Positions 1 to 9,833 are shown, numbered from the stretch's first letter. The stretch: 64,000 bases of DNA from CAVSUZ01 sp963791885 (GCA_963791885.1 CAWBUL010000005.1:1674001-1738000); one strand, 5' to 3'. Numbers and translations are program-made. Notes: generated by a model from the letters alone, not told the origin.

Positions 1-439
1 TGGTCATGTAGACCCGCCGTAGCCCCTTTTCTTCGACCCTATGCGTCTCGGAATAGCCAATCCGGGTATAGAGTTCGATGTTCTCCGTCATAGCCTCGTT
101 TGTATAGAGCCTGATTGAGCGGTAGCCTGCGTCGACCGCGGCAGCCTCGGCGAATTTCAGCATCTTGCGACCCAGACCCAGACCTTGTGCCGATGGGGAA
201 ACCGCAACGTTGTCCAGAAGCATCGCGTCTTCTTGCGGTATCAGCACGAGAACACCCTGCACATTGCCGTCGTGCTCGATGACATGGACGCGGCCGTCCT
301 GGATCAGTTGCTCATAGTCGTCGAGCATTGGTCCCGGCTCTCGCCCGATGCGAGACACGTAGTGGGAGTACGCTGATTGAACGATGGCCTTGACGGTGCC
401 GAGATCATCGCCCGTGGCGGCTCGCAGATCTTGGTCCAC
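1..439 (-). CDS. GNAT family N-acetyltransferase (3' end outside window)
   Basis: Reading the minus strand from a GTG at 439 gives 146 codons that run off the window start. The protein has GNAT order: an N-terminal beta strand and helix (start VDQDLRAATGDDL), then LDNVAVSPSAQGLGLGRKML, the acetyl-CoA pyrophosphate-binding loop of motif A, then a segment ending in ELYTRIGYSETH, which is motif B. Such enzymes move acetyl from acetyl-CoA to an amine; the substrate cannot be read from sequence. The GTG start is chosen because the family N-terminus begins here; a TTG lies just upstream. Only the last residues are missing. The neighbour RidA is on the same strand about 210 bp upstream. Confidence 0.85.
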   Translation of the reverse strand, partial: MDQDLRAATGDDLGTVKAIVQSAYSHYVSRIGREPGPMLDDYEQLIQDGRVHVIEHDGNVQGVLVLIPQEDAMLLDNVAVSPSAQGLGLGRKMLKFAEAAAVDAGYRSIRLYTNEAMTENIELYTRIGYSETHRVEEKGLRRVYMT

Positions 440-652
440 CAAACCATGGTGCCCTAAAATAGGCCAAAAATCTATGACTCTTCGGGTCGAATGCGGTTAT
501 GGAATCCCTCCCAGGCGCCCTGAATCGAACTTTCGGTTCCGTTGCGACTGTCCTGATGTGGGTGGCGGCCGCTCATACCAAGTCTCGGTGACCCGACTAA
601 ATCGACTCTGACCCCTATTCTCTTTGCTCCCGCGGGCTGCTGCCGGCCGAGG

Positions 653-1054
653 TCAGTCCTTCGTGACCGCCACGCAATCGACCTCGACGTCGAAGGGCCC
701 GGTCCACTCAGGCACGCAGAAGAAGATGCGGGCTGGGGGGTTTTTCGGGAAGTAGCGCTTGTAGACTTCGTTGAAGGCTTTGAACCGGTCCGCCGAGATG
801 CACAGCACATTGCACTTCAGCACATGGTCGAGGTCCGACCCGGCGGCCTCCAGCGCCTTCTTCACCTGCTCCAGGATCAGCTCAACCTGGCGCTCGAACG
901 GGGCGTGGACGAGGATCTCGCCGGTCTCGGGATCGAAGGGCGGCATGCCCGAGACGAACACCATGTTGCCGGCGCGGGTGCAGGTGGACACCGGCGCGCC
1001 CCACTTCTCGAAATTGCTGTCAATCGGCTCGACCCGGATGATCTCTCGTCGCAT
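653..1054 (-). CDS. RidA/YjgF family protein
   Basis: A 133-residue protein, the normal RidA length. It shows the family pattern: an N-terminal strand, AGNMVFVSGMPPFDPETGEI in the first half, the helix RQVELILEQVKKALEAAGSD, and the C-terminal PPARIFFCVPEW with the arginine that in active RidA binds the imine carboxylate. RidA proteins are cytosolic trimers that hydrolyse reactive enamine/imine intermediates made by PLP enzymes; some paralogues do other deaminations, so the exact substrate is open. ATG at 1054 is preceded by AGGA at a suitable distance. It is a single gene with no obvious operon partner. Confidence 0.9.
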   Translation of the reverse strand: MRREIIRVEPIDSNFEKWGAPVSTCTRAGNMVFVSGMPPFDPETGEILVHAPFERQVELILEQVKKALEAAGSDLDHVLKCNVLCISADRFKAFNEVYKRYFPKNPPARIFFCVPEWTGPFDVEVDCVAVTKD

Positions 1055-1889
1055 GGGTCCGTTCCTGGTCCATGTGTCGCCAATCTAAGGTCTTAAGCGC
1101 CCATTATGTCAATGCACGCAAAGACAAGGCCATGTAATCGTATAACATAGCCACGTGGCTCAAAATATTTCCGGGCGCAGTAAAATTCCTCATTCCGTTC
1201 TGCTTGGAATGTCGGCTATTGAGATCTGACGCCGTGCCATCGAGCGTCTGACTCGGGTCGACACCGGTCAAAGCTGAAGGGAACCAAGCGTCAGATTTTG
1301 ACCACTAGCGAGTGGCGACGCGCGAGCAATGCGCGATCTTGTTAAATCGCTCGCTCCCGATTGCGATCATGGTAGAGTATAGCACTGTGAAGCAGGCACG
1401 CCAGTAGCGGCCTGCCTTGGATGGAATGCTTGGTGCGGCGCCCGCGGCCTCGATACTGCCACGCGGATGAGAACACTGCACCGTACCCTGGGATCAAACA
1501 ATTAAGGCAGTAGCTTTCACTGGCAGTTCAGATTATGACCGCGGACCGCGGCGACCAGAGATGTCGCTCCGGCCACCGCACTTGTCCGAGGGGATCGACT
1601 CTGAGAACTCGCCACCCCTCCGCGTCGTCGCTTTCGTTCTCTAGGGGCCGAAACCTCCTGCCGCCAACCCAGTAGGTCGCGCTCGCAGCGGTGAACTCGA
1701 TGCGAAACGGCACCGGCAGGAACTACGCGTGAGCCATGCCCACCAGCTTCATCAGCCGGAGCGTGTTGTCCAGTTTGCGGTGCACAAGGATGTCAGCATC
1801 TGAGGTGATCCGGTCCCGTTCCACCCAGGACCACGTCCGACATCTGATGATCGCAGCCAAGGATGGCCATCTCGGCATCACCGGAGCTG
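1055..1889. other. Intergenic stretch without a supported gene
   Basis: About 835 bases with only short open frames. A 61-codon minus-strand frame at 1528-1713 and a 62-codon plus frame at 1736-1924 have no recognisable motif, and neither has a convincing ribosome binding site. I see no tRNA, repeat array or clear terminator. The stretch could be a decayed gene. Confidence 0.5.
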
Positions 1890-2837
1890 TCAGTCGTTCG
1901 TCATCGCAACACGTGACCAGCTAAGGTCCGGGTCGAATGTCATGACGCCCGCGGCGATGCGCGCCGTCTCGGGTCCAAGGTCCTTTTGGTACACATCGCC
2001 GTCCGGCCCAACGATGAACGTCATAATTCCGCTGGAATCGAACACGGCCGGCCACGCTATCAACGCAAAGCCTCCCACCATCCGGCCGGACTGCAAGTAA
2101 CTCTTGGCACCACCATCCCCGTTGGGACCTTGCGCCTTTAGGATGCGGAAAAAATAGCCCTCATAAGGAATTGGCTTACCGCCAACCAGTTCGCCGGGAT
2201 AACCCGCTTCCTGTGCCGCATCGATCAGCGGCCCCAGGGGGCTTTCGGGCTCGCCAGCGGTCACCGGCCAGTAAAGCCCGTCGCGCTGCCCAGCCGTGCT
2301 GACCAGACGAGTGGCATAGACACCCCTTCCGTTTGCCTGCTTGGCGCGATCGAAATAATCGCGTTGCGCATCGACGCAGGCGAGCAGCGTCCGGATCGCC
2401 GACAGCTCGTTGCGGCCGATGCGGCGGTCGACGATCGTCTGCGCACCTGCGTTGGTGTCGAAAGTCCAGTGCCCGTCGTTCTCGACCAGCGGGATCGGCA
2501 TCGGCCAGTCGTTCGGGCCGACATCCAACTCGGCGCGCCCAGGGCTCGTTTGGTCGATCGTGTGTTTCTCATCGTAGAGAGCAACGAAGCGCTGATGGAG
2601 TTCGCGGTCGGCATACTGATCACCGGAGTCAAGGACGCGGTCGGCCCCCGGTCCCAGGATGGCGTGCAGGTCGGCCTCCTGGTTGTTGCGCATGGCTGCC
2701 ACGAACGCACTCACCGCTTCCTCGGCGGATGCGAAGCTGCGCTGAGGCTCCGGCGCGTTCGCGGGTGCCGCCTGTGCGACCCCGACCCAGACAATCGCAG
2801 CCCCGATCAACCACGGCCAGCTCTTCGGCATTCGCAT
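1890..2837 (-). CDS. DUF2950 family exported protein
   Basis: A 315-residue protein starting MRMPKSW with a hydrophobic signal peptide ending near AQAAPANA, so it is probably periplasmic. The mature part (FASAEEAVSAFVAAMRNN, later IGRNELSAIRTLLACVDAQ and a C-terminal PYEGYFFRILKAQG segment) fits DUF2950, whose function is unknown. The start at 2837 is fixed by a strong AGGAGG seven bases upstream; a longer upstream frame is Ala/Val-rich shadow of the neighbouring gene. It lies only 10 bp after the stop of the DUF3300 gene on the same strand; DUF3300 and DUF2950 genes are commonly neighbours, which suggests a shared envelope role. Confidence 0.85.
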   Translation of the reverse strand: MRMPKSWPWLIGAAIVWVGVAQAAPANAPEPQRSFASAEEAVSAFVAAMRNNQEADLHAILGPGADRVLDSGDQYADRELHQRFVALYDEKHTIDQTSPGRAELDVGPNDWPMPIPLVENDGHWTFDTNAGAQTIVDRRIGRNELSAIRTLLACVDAQRDYFDRAKQANGRGVYATRLVSTAGQRDGLYWPVTAGEPESPLGPLIDAAQEAGYPGELVGGKPIPYEGYFFRILKAQGPNGDGGAKSYLQSGRMVGGFALIAWPAVFDSSGIMTFIVGPDGDVYQKDLGPETARIAAGVMTFDPDLSWSRVAMTND

Positions 2838-2859
2838 CGATGACCTCCTAACGCCGCCC

Positions 2860-2998
2860 GCCGCCACGTCCACCGCCGCCGCGGCCACCGCCACCGCCAC
2901 CGCGTGCGCCGCCGCCAGCACGCGCGCCGCCGCCAGCACGCGCGCCGCCGCCAGCCCGGGCGCCGCCACCAGCGCGCGCGCCGCCGCCAGCGCGCTGC
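2860..2998 (-). repeat. Tandem GGGARA repeats ending in an RGG tail
   Basis: The last 45 or so residues of the DUF3300 frame are repeated GGGARA hexapeptides followed by RGGGG units. At DNA level this is a near-perfect 18-base repeat. RGG-like tails are often nucleic-acid or polyanion binding; here that is only a possibility. Confidence 0.8.
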
Positions 2999-3149
2999 TG
3001 ACCAACGGATCGGCTCTGCGCGCCGCGCTGCGCGGCCTGACCGGCCTGGCGCCCGCTGCTCATGTCACCGAACGCTCCGCCCCGAGGTTGCGCAGCGCTA
3101 ACGCGTTGGCCTCCGCCAGCCGGCCGCTGGGCAGCCCTGCTCGCGCCCG

Positions 3150-3465
3150 CGACACCGCCGGCCCCACCCGGCCGACCAGCACCACCGACACCACCCGCGC
3201 CACCCGGCCGGCCAGCACCACCGACACCGCCCGCACCGCCGGCGCCGCCCGGCCGGCCAGCACCACCGACACCGCCCGCACCGCCCGGCCGGCCAGCACC
3301 AGCGACACCACCCACGCCGCCGGCGCCGCCCGGCCGGCCAGCACCACCGACACCGCCCGCACCGCCAACGCCACCCGGTCGGCCAGCGCCGCCGACACCA
3401 CCTACGCCGCCAACGCCGCCCGGTCGGCCAGCACCACCGACACCGCCCACGCCTCCCGGCCTGGT
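3150..3465 (-). repeat. Tandem GGVGGAGRPGG-type coding repeat
   Basis: About twenty imperfect short units on the coding minus strand, built from GGVGG, GGAGG and AGRPGG blocks, inside the C-terminal tail of the DUF3300 gene. Unit lengths are multiples of three, so they add glycine-rich, collagen-like sequence without breaking the frame. Such arrays are prone to slippage and mis-assembly. Confidence 0.85.
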
Positions 3466-4781
3466 CGGGGGCCTCACCGCGTTGCCCGGTACGGAGACTT
3501 GCGAGCGGCCCGGGAGTCCCGCCGGCCCGCCGGGCGCGCGTGGGAAATTGGCGGGCCGCCCGCCAGCAGAGGCCGCGTTCCAACGAGATGAGGCGATTTG
3601 CGACCGGTTCGCGTTGATCGAGTTGAATTGGTTGACGTTCACGTTGGCATAACCGCCGCCCCACCCCGGGCTCGCCCAGCCCCAGAGCCCCCCACGACCG
3701 CGGCGCCGGCCGCAAATGCCAGCCCGGTGGCCAGCGCGGTTCCGAAATAGTAACCGGCCGGCGGGGCTGCATAGTACGGCGGATATGACGGGTAAGGCCA
3801 CGTCGAGCCATACACCGCTGCCGGATCATAGCTCGGCACGTAGACGGTGTCCGGCTGCGCCGGCTGGATAACGATCACCTCCTGCTGCGTCGGGGCCTGG
3901 CTGCTACCCACAGGTGGCTCGGTCGTGACCAGTTCAGTGCTCACAACCTGCTGAGAAGACGATTCCAGCTTGTCGTTCGCCTGCGCCAGGCGGCGAAGGC
4001 GCTGCACCGCAGCGAACACGTCCGCCTGCTGCGTCGCGAACGCGTAACCGAGCTGCTGCAGCCAGGTCAGATTACTGTTCATGGTCGCGAGGACAACCGG
4101 GAACGGCACCAGCGACTTCACGCTCGGGTCCCACGACTCGGCTTCCAGCGCCTTCACTAACGCATCGCCGGACAGTGACTTGTGCGCCGGGTCCTCCAAC
4201 CAGCGTGCTGCGGCCACAACTTCGAGCGGGAAGGTCGAGGCCATCAGGACTTGGGTCAGCAGGTCGTCTGGGTAGAGCGCGATCGAGGCCACCAACGCGT
4301 CGAGCTGTTCCGTGTTGAAGAGTTGGGTCGTGGCCGCCTGGTCGGTGGCGGCCGATGTTCCGACCAGGCGATTAGCCTCCTCCGCAGTCAAGTAACCAGT
4401 GCTCGCGGCGCCGATGTCGTGCTGGAACTGGCGGATGGCCGCACGTGTCATTGGACCGAAACTGCCATCGATAGGACCTTGATAGTAATTTAAGCGCTGC
4501 AGCGCTTCCTGGACCTGCCGTCGGTCTGCTTCGGCCATACTGGTCTCGGCGGGCATGGCGGTTGCCGGCGGAGCCGAAGCTGCAATTGCCGCCGATGGAG
4601 GGAGCGCAGCCGGCGGCGCGGCCTGACTCGGCTGGGCCGTCACCGCTGGAGCTGGGGGCACGGCTGTCGGCGAAGGCGCCGTCTGGGCCAGTACGTCGAG
4701 CGGGAAAGTCGCGTGGAGCATCAGGCTGCTCGCCAGAGCCCGCATGAACCGGCCAGCCCTGCACCCTCCGAGTGTTACCAT

Positions 4782-5270
4782 CCGGTTCCCTCCACCTCGT
4801 GCACTTGCTTCCGGTGCGTCGTCCCTACACCGTCTGATCAGCCCCAAGAATCATCGCGCCCTCCTGGGTGGGGACACATTGATCTGCATCGGATGACGCT
4901 CCGCCGGTGTCGCTGCATGAGCTGCATCGGGAGGCATGCCGGCCTACTCGATCAGGCACTCCACTCCTCGCGGCGATTACGTACAAACACCATAGGCCTG
5001 AATCCAGACTGACAACCAGTGGCAGATCGCCGCCGCCATGCGGAATTTACGGCCCAGGGGCACAGCTCCGATGCCGACCGGCCGGCTTCATGTTCCTTCA
5101 GGATTCCCGATGATCTGTTCTTCAGAAAACCTGCTCCGCCTCATGATCGGCTCCTCTCGCTGAACCGGCTCTACTCAAAGGCGAGGGCACTTAACGAGGC
5201 AGGCTCAAGAGCCGCGGCGCAGCGCGGTAACCGGATGCGTGCAGGGAAAAGCCTACACGGTTTAGCTCGA
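4782..5270. other. Intergenic stretch without a supported gene
   Basis: About 490 bases between the DUF3300 start and the DUF502 stop, which are on the same strand. Open frames here on the plus strand lack start signals and continue as antisense shadows of the DUF502 gene. I see no RNA gene or clear terminator. Confidence 0.5.
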
Positions 5271-5879
5271 TCAGGGCTTTACGAAAGACGTCGTGCTCGA
5301 GGGACGCATCGCCCGAACGAACTCACCGGCGCCGGTTCCCCATCGCGAAAAGACCTTGAGCGCGGTGGTAAATGGCACGTCCACCAGGTGAACCCGCTCG
5401 CGCGGAAGGATATACAACGATCCCGCCATGGGTGTGGGCACCGATGGCACAAGCACGGTGTAGGATCCATCCTCAAGTTCTTCGATGACGAGCGCCGGAA
5501 CCAGCGCATCTTCTATTTCGGCAAGTGCCGGAGCAAACGTCTGTGCACCCCCCTGTCCGGCTACTCTCCCGGCAAGGCCGCGCAGCAACGTGTAGCCGGG
5601 AAGTTTCTCAAGGGCTGCGCTTTCGAACGCGTTTTTCGCGCGCAATCCGGGACGGGTCCGGGTAATCAGCCCGGCAATGAAACAGACCAGGGCCAGAGCA
5701 AGAATTGCCGCGAGTTGGCGAAACTCGACCGCGGCCGGGATGCTGGCCGTGATGGGTTTCATGATCCCCAGAAGCCCGCTGAAAGCCTTGGCGATCAGGA
5801 GCAGTGAGACGTAGATCGGCAAGATGATAAGAAGCCCGCCGATGAGCGTGGTTTTTGTAAATTCAGCAAGTGCTCTCAT
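5271..5879 (-). CDS. DUF502 family inner-membrane protein
   Basis: A 202-residue protein with two strong membrane segments (TLIGGLLIILPIYVSLLLIA near residues 11-30 and LAAILALALVCFIAGLI near 56-73) followed by a soluble half rich in strands, ending PSSTTSFVKP. The conserved patterns LEKLPGYTLLRGL, VLVPSVPTPMAGSLYILP and the overall length fit DUF502 (COG2928), a family of unknown function. GGAGG stands just upstream of the ATG at 5879. It appears monocistronic; a remnant of a transporter gene lies upstream. Confidence 0.9.
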   Translation of the reverse strand: MRALAEFTKTTLIGGLLIILPIYVSLLLIAKAFSGLLGIMKPITASIPAAVEFRQLAAILALALVCFIAGLITRTRPGLRAKNAFESAALEKLPGYTLLRGLAGRVAGQGGAQTFAPALAEIEDALVPALVIEELEDGSYTVLVPSVPTPMAGSLYILPRERVHLVDVPFTTALKVFSRWGTGAGEFVRAMRPSSTTSFVKP

Positions 5880-5972
5880 TTTGATACCTCCATTGGCAGG
5901 TCTATCGTGAGGATCTGCATGCTACGAAGACAGCCAAAGGATATCCCGCCTAGCAGGGGCGAAGGGGTGAAT

Positions 5973-6182
5973 TTAAGTTCCTACAAAAAAAGAGACGCCG
6001 GTCATCAGCGACCGCCCAGGCTCCCGCGCAATGGTGACAATAAGCAGCGCCGGCATGGCAACGTTGTAGGCGAAGTGCACCAGCGCACCCGACAGCGCGC
6101 GCGGCAGGTAGCCGGCCCAGCCGACGATCCAGCCGGTCACGATGACGGCGAAGACCGGAAGGATGAGGTCGGCTATTCGCAA
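5973..6182 (-). pseudogene. N-terminal remnant of an AEC (auxin efflux carrier) family transporter
   Basis: From TTG 6182, with GAGGA about eight bases upstream, 69 codons read LRIADLILPVFAVIVTGW and later YNVAMPALLIVTIAR, the typical first two membrane helices of AEC permeases. A stop follows at 5973 and no continuation is visible in any frame, whereas intact family members have about 300 residues and ten helices. I read this as a truncated, dead gene. An in-frame ATG further upstream is less likely as start. Confidence 0.65.
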
Positions 6183-6320
6183 CGTCTTGTTCCTCGGGTT
6201 CCTGGTTGGGTGCGGGCACCGTGCATGCGTTTCGCGGTCCGTGCCGTTCATGGCCACAGGCCGGTCGCGCGCACTTCCAGGCGGCAAAAACCGGATGTAT
6301 CAACGACGGGTGGAGAGTGA

Positions 6321-7841
6321 ATGCGAGTCATGAGCATGGCGGGCCCATGTCAGCGGTTGATATTGGCTGTTCTGTTTGCCGTGGCGTTCTCCGGGGTGGC
6401 TTCCTCCGAACAACCCGACCCCTCCTCGATCGGGGACACCGCGAACCAAGGCGACGCGCAGACCGAGTTCCAGATCGGATTGGCCTATCAGCTCGGCAAT
6501 GGCGTGGCGCCCAACGCGGAAGAAGCCGCGAAATGGTACGAGAGAGCCGCGGCGCAGAACCTCCCCGGCGCCGAGGTCAATCTTGGCGCGCTCTACGAGT
6601 CCGGTGACGGTGTGCCGCAGGACGGCGCCCGGGCGCTGGCGCTCTATCAGCAGGCCGCGGACCAGGGCGATCGGGACGGCGAGCGCGCGTTGGGTACCGC
6701 CTATGAGCAGGGGAAGATCGTCACGCGGGACGATGCGAAAGCGAGCGAATGGCTGCTGCGTGCGGCCAAGCAAGGCGACAAGCTGGCGGAGCTGCAGATC
6801 AGCGGGCAGTACGAGCGCGGTGAAGGCGTGCCGCAGGATGACGCCGAGGCCGTCCGGTGGGCGACCGCCGCCGCCGAGCAGCGGGAGCCGATGGCCGAGT
6901 TGACGCTCGGGCTGGCCTACGATCGGGGACTTGATGGCGTTGCGATCGATTATGGCGTCGCGGCGAAGTGGCTGACCCAGGGCCTGGACGATGTGAAGAC
7001 CGACTCGGGCCGGGCCTGGGTCGCAAAGGCGTATCCGGCGGAGTTGGTTGATTCTGTTACGTCTGATGCGGCGCTGGAACTCGGATTGCTGGCGTATAAC
7101 GGCGTGGCGGTCCCGCAGGACTATCCGCGTGCCGCCTCGTTGCTGACAGTCGCGGCCGATCATGGTTCAGCGCAGGCGGCGGCAGTCCTCGGCGATATCT
7201 ACAATGGCGGGAATCTTGGCGCGGTCGATTACGACAAGGCCGCTGAATGGTATGCCAAGGCTGCGGTCAGGGGCTGGCCGAGCGCGATGAATCAGCTCGG
7301 CAATTTGTATGAAAAGGGCAGGGGGGTGCCAAAGGATCCGGCAACCGCCGTGCTGTGGTACAGGCAGGCGGCATTATCCGGAGATGCGGGCGCCGAGGAG
7401 AATATGGGCCGTCTTGACTGGTACGGCGTGGACGGGGTCGCCGAGGACCAGCCTGAAGCAGTGTCGTGGTTTCAGAAGGCGGCAGCGCAGGGAAAACCGT
7501 GGTCGGAAGGCATGTTGTCCTATGCGTATCGCGTGGGCATCGGCGTGCCGGAGGATTACGACACGTCCTACGCCTGGGCGAAAAAAGCCGCGGTGCAGGG
7601 CGATGCACTGTCCGAGAACACGGTTGGCTATTCGATGCTCTTTGGACGCGCGGTGCCTCAGGACATCCAACAGGCCTGCGTGTGGCTGCAGCTTGCGTGG
7701 GAGCGGGCGGATAACGACGATCTCAAGCAACGCGCGGCGATCAATCTGGTGCATGCACGCGAGCAACTGAACAATGCGCAGATTGAGGAATGCCAGGCGC
7801 AGGCGGCGGAGTTGGAGAAGAAGTTCCACGACGAACCGTAG
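6321..7841 (+). CDS. Exported Sel1-repeat (SLR) protein
   Basis: A 506-residue protein with a signal peptide (hydrophobic LILAVLFAVAFSGVASS near residues 12-28) and then at least ten Sel1-like repeats of about 36 residues, such as AEEAAKWYERAAAQNLPGAE, LGALYESGDGVPQDGARAL and MNQLGNLYEKGRGVPKDPAT. Sel1 repeats fold as alpha-alpha hairpins and act as scaffolds; bacterial exported ones often bind envelope or host partners. GGAG lies five bases before the ATG at 6321; a second ATG four codons on is possible. The gene stands alone, with no enzymatic domain. Confidence 0.9.
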   Translation: MRVMSMAGPCQRLILAVLFAVAFSGVASSEQPDPSSIGDTANQGDAQTEFQIGLAYQLGNGVAPNAEEAAKWYERAAAQNLPGAEVNLGALYESGDGVPQDGARALALYQQAADQGDRDGERALGTAYEQGKIVTRDDAKASEWLLRAAKQGDKLAELQISGQYERGEGVPQDDAEAVRWATAAAEQREPMAELTLGLAYDRGLDGVAIDYGVAAKWLTQGLDDVKTDSGRAWVAKAYPAELVDSVTSDAALELGLLAYNGVAVPQDYPRAASLLTVAADHGSAQAAAVLGDIYNGGNLGAVDYDKAAEWYAKAAVRGWPSAMNQLGNLYEKGRGVPKDPATAVLWYRQAALSGDAGAEENMGRLDWYGVDGVAEDQPEAVSWFQKAAAQGKPWSEGMLSYAYRVGIGVPEDYDTSYAWAKKAAVQGDALSENTVGYSMLFGRAVPQDIQQACVWLQLAWERADNDDLKQRAAINLVHAREQLNNAQIEECQAQAAELEKKFHDEP

Positions 7842-8030
7842 CGCTGGACCGAAATGTTATGAACTGGTCTGTCCCGTGATGCGAACTCCCGCCCGGTCGG
7901 CGAGTGATTTGTGGTCGATGAAAGCGCGCATCATCATCCCGAGGCCCGCGCAGCTTGCCGCGGCGAGCCAGGCAAACCACGCTCCGTTATCAACCATGGT
8001 GGCGACCGCGCCGAGGACGTCCCGATTCCC

Positions 8031-8522
8031 ATGAAGATCGACACCAGACCGGCCACCAGCCAAGACGTCGACTGGCTCGCGAATCTGTTCATTCAGTCCA
8101 TGCGAGACGCCATCACGGCGACGCGTGGCTTTTGGGATAGAGCGCGCGAAGATGCCCAATTCCGCGCGCAGCTTCAGATCACCGATGCGCGGGTGATTCG
8201 GGCGGACGGGGAGGAAGTGGGCTTCATAACCGTGCGCAGGTCAGATGACCGATTGATCGAGGTGCACACCCTCTGCATCAAGCCAGACCGGCAGGGCATG
8301 GGCATCGGAACAAACGTCATGCGGGGCATCATGGTTGCCGCGCGAACGAAAGGCTTGGCTGTCGAGCTGTCTGTTCTCAGGTCCAACGGTCGCGCAGAAC
8401 GCCTCTATTCACGCCTGGGCTTTGCAAAGATCAGCGCATCCGCGCACCACTTCCGAATGCGATGGCCCGTCGCACCTTCAAGCCGCACCGAACCCCAGAT
8501 TTGTAATGGTAGTTCCAAGTGA
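8031..8522 (+). CDS. GNAT family N-acetyltransferase
   Basis: 163 residues from ATG 8031 (MKIDTRPATSQDVDWLANLF). Motif A is HTLCIKPDRQGMGIGTNVMR and motif B is SNGRAERLYSRLGFA, giving a complete single-domain acetyltransferase. An open frame extends 40 codons upstream but that part is unlike any GNAT N-terminus and overlaps a hydrophobic minus-strand frame. The substrate is unknown. It converges on the methyltransferase gene with only about 30 bases between stops. Confidence 0.85.
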   Translation: MKIDTRPATSQDVDWLANLFIQSMRDAITATRGFWDRAREDAQFRAQLQITDARVIRADGEEVGFITVRRSDDRLIEVHTLCIKPDRQGMGIGTNVMRGIMVAARTKGLAVELSVLRSNGRAERLYSRLGFAKISASAHHFRMRWPVAPSSRTEPQICNGSSK

Positions 8523-8551
8523 AGCTGCAATTTCCTGGTGAACAACCCCTA

Positions 8552-9382
8552 TCACGCAGGCTTGCGGCAAATCACCTGCACCGGCTGTGTCCGCCCTTCT
8601 TCGATGTTGCGGGCCACGTTCCGAATTTTCTCCGCGCCACGCTCACCCGAGAGAATATGAACACCCAATGCCGGCGTCGCCCCGCTGGCCGCGAGCGCCA
8701 TGCTCTGCTTATAGGACGCGAGATATTTGTCGCCGGTATCCTCCATTACGATATCGCGGAAGCCCGCCGCTTCCAGAAATACTCGCGTTTCGGACGGTGT
8801 AACCAAAAAGGACCCGCTACCGTCCAATGACCAGGACGCCGGGTAAAGCGGGTCCGCGTGGGGGCCCATGCCGTGTTCGGTCAGCGCGAAGAACGCGCCC
8901 GGCTTCAGCACCCGGTAAGCCTCACCGAAAAACCCAGTCCGGTCGGACACGTTCATCGTCACGTGCTGGGTCAAAGCCCCATCGAACATACCATCCGCAT
9001 AGGGCAGACGCTGACCATCTCCTTGCGCGATCTCGATTTGGCTTTCCAGGTGCAGCAGCGCCGTCAGCTTGCGTGCCGCGTCGACGAAGGGTGGGGTGAT
9101 ATCGATCCCACTGACCTTGCAGCCAAACCGGGTCGCGAAGTAACGGGCCGGACCGCCCAGGCCGCAGCCGATGTCGAGGATATGGTCTTCCGGTCCGATG
9201 GTCAGAAGGTCCGCGAGTTCGACCGTCGCCGGAAAACCGCGCGCATGGTAGTGATCAACCGGCGCCAGATCCGCCAGCGTCAACCCATCGAGCGATTTAC
9301 CAGCCTTTTGCAAAGCCTCTATGATCAGTGCGTATACGTCACTCGTAGCCCAATAATCGACGATCGCGCTCTCGGTCGACAT
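8552..9382 (-). CDS. Class I SAM-dependent methyltransferase (Methyltransf_11/25 type)
   Basis: 276 residues from ATG 9382 with GGAG seven bases upstream. Motif I is ILDIGCGLGGPARYFA (SAM binding), followed by an acidic post-I position in VSGIDIT, then GDGQRLPYADGMFDGALTQH (motif II/III) and YRVLKPGAFFALTEH. The N-terminal MSTESAIVDYWATSDVY and the overall layout resemble small-molecule methyltransferases of the ubiquinone/sterol/sarcosine type. The acceptor is unknown. The frame stays open some 400 bases upstream, but that extension is Arg/Ser-rich and unsupported. Confidence 0.85.
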   Translation of the reverse strand: MSTESAIVDYWATSDVYALIIEALQKAGKSLDGLTLADLAPVDHYHARGFPATVELADLLTIGPEDHILDIGCGLGGPARYFATRFGCKVSGIDITPPFVDAARKLTALLHLESQIEIAQGDGQRLPYADGMFDGALTQHVTMNVSDRTGFFGEAYRVLKPGAFFALTEHGMGPHADPLYPASWSLDGSGSFLVTPSETRVFLEAAGFRDIVMEDTGDKYLASYKQSMALAASGATPALGVHILSGERGAEKIRNVARNIEEGRTQPVQVICRKPA

Positions 9383-9833
9383 TCTGGCTCTCCGGCGAAT
9401 TGACAGTTCCCCGATGCCCGACCCACCCAAGCACCTTGGGTGAATGGTAACCGTAAATGAGTGCGACCGCAACGACCGGCTGCGCCGGAAGCCGACCTTC
9501 ACCGAGCCGCGCGCGGACCTTCCGTAGGTAACTCTCCCGCGGCTCTGCATCCCACCGAGTTTCCACGCGCGTTCTCGGGCACGACGCGCCGACTTTCCGA
9601 AAAGTAGATTGGCCATCGCCGCAATCTCCAGCCTATCCTTCGAGCGGTCCGAAAGCGAAATATGGATCCGCCTGCTCGGTCTGAATCGGGATCGGGCGAA
9701 GCATCTCAGCATGCCACAGAAAATAACCAAAAAAGTCACCACTACTAACTCCACGTGCTGGGATCGGTCATGGCCGGTGATGTGCGGCATGTCGGGATTT
9801 TAGCGTAGCGTGCGTCGCGCCGGAATCCGGCAT
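9383..9833. other. Upstream region of the methyltransferase gene, no supported gene
   Basis: About 450 bases. The methyltransferase frame happens to remain open on the minus strand, but its translation has no family similarity and no ribosome binding site. Plus-strand frames are short. The stretch ends at an insertion-sequence end-like repeat. Confidence 0.45.

Larger units (their letters stand above)
2848..4781 (-). pseudogene. DUF3300 protein with peptidoglycan-binding domain and Gly-rich tail, frameshifted
   Basis: From ATG 4781 (GGAGGG upstream) the protein has a signal peptide ending near DVLAQ, a Pro/Ala linker, a PG_binding_1-like segment (QEALQRLNYYQGPIDGSFGP), then the DUF3300 core (LDALVASIALYPDDLLTQVL, LEDPAHKSLSGDAL). 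Near residue 360 this frame falls into nonsense, while another frame continues GGLWGWASPGWGGGYANVNV, which is what follows in DUF3300 proteins. The switch lies at a run of six C (3688-3693, G on the coding strand); one more G restores a single frame to the TAG at 2848. Beyond it is a Gly/Arg/Pro-rich low-complexity tail. It may be an intact envelope protein hidden by a sequencing indel. Function unknown. Confidence 0.8.

Noticed and set aside
1528..1713. 61-codon minus-strand frame as a small gene
   Set aside because: No ribosome site, no motif and no partner gene; it cannot be told from chance.
3150..3465. Regular short repeats that could suggest a CRISPR array
   Set aside because: Units are contiguous, of variable length, without spacers, and encode Gly-rich sequence in frame; no cas genes are present.
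5019..5807. 262-codon plus-strand open frame
   Set aside because: Antisense to the DUF502 gene, which has a clear family match and ribosome site; the plus frame has neither.
7857..8159. Minus-strand frame with a hydrophobic stretch (AWFAWLAAASCAGLGMMMRA)
   Set aside because: It could be the tail of a lost transporter, but it overlaps the supported acetyltransferase region and has no start or family match.
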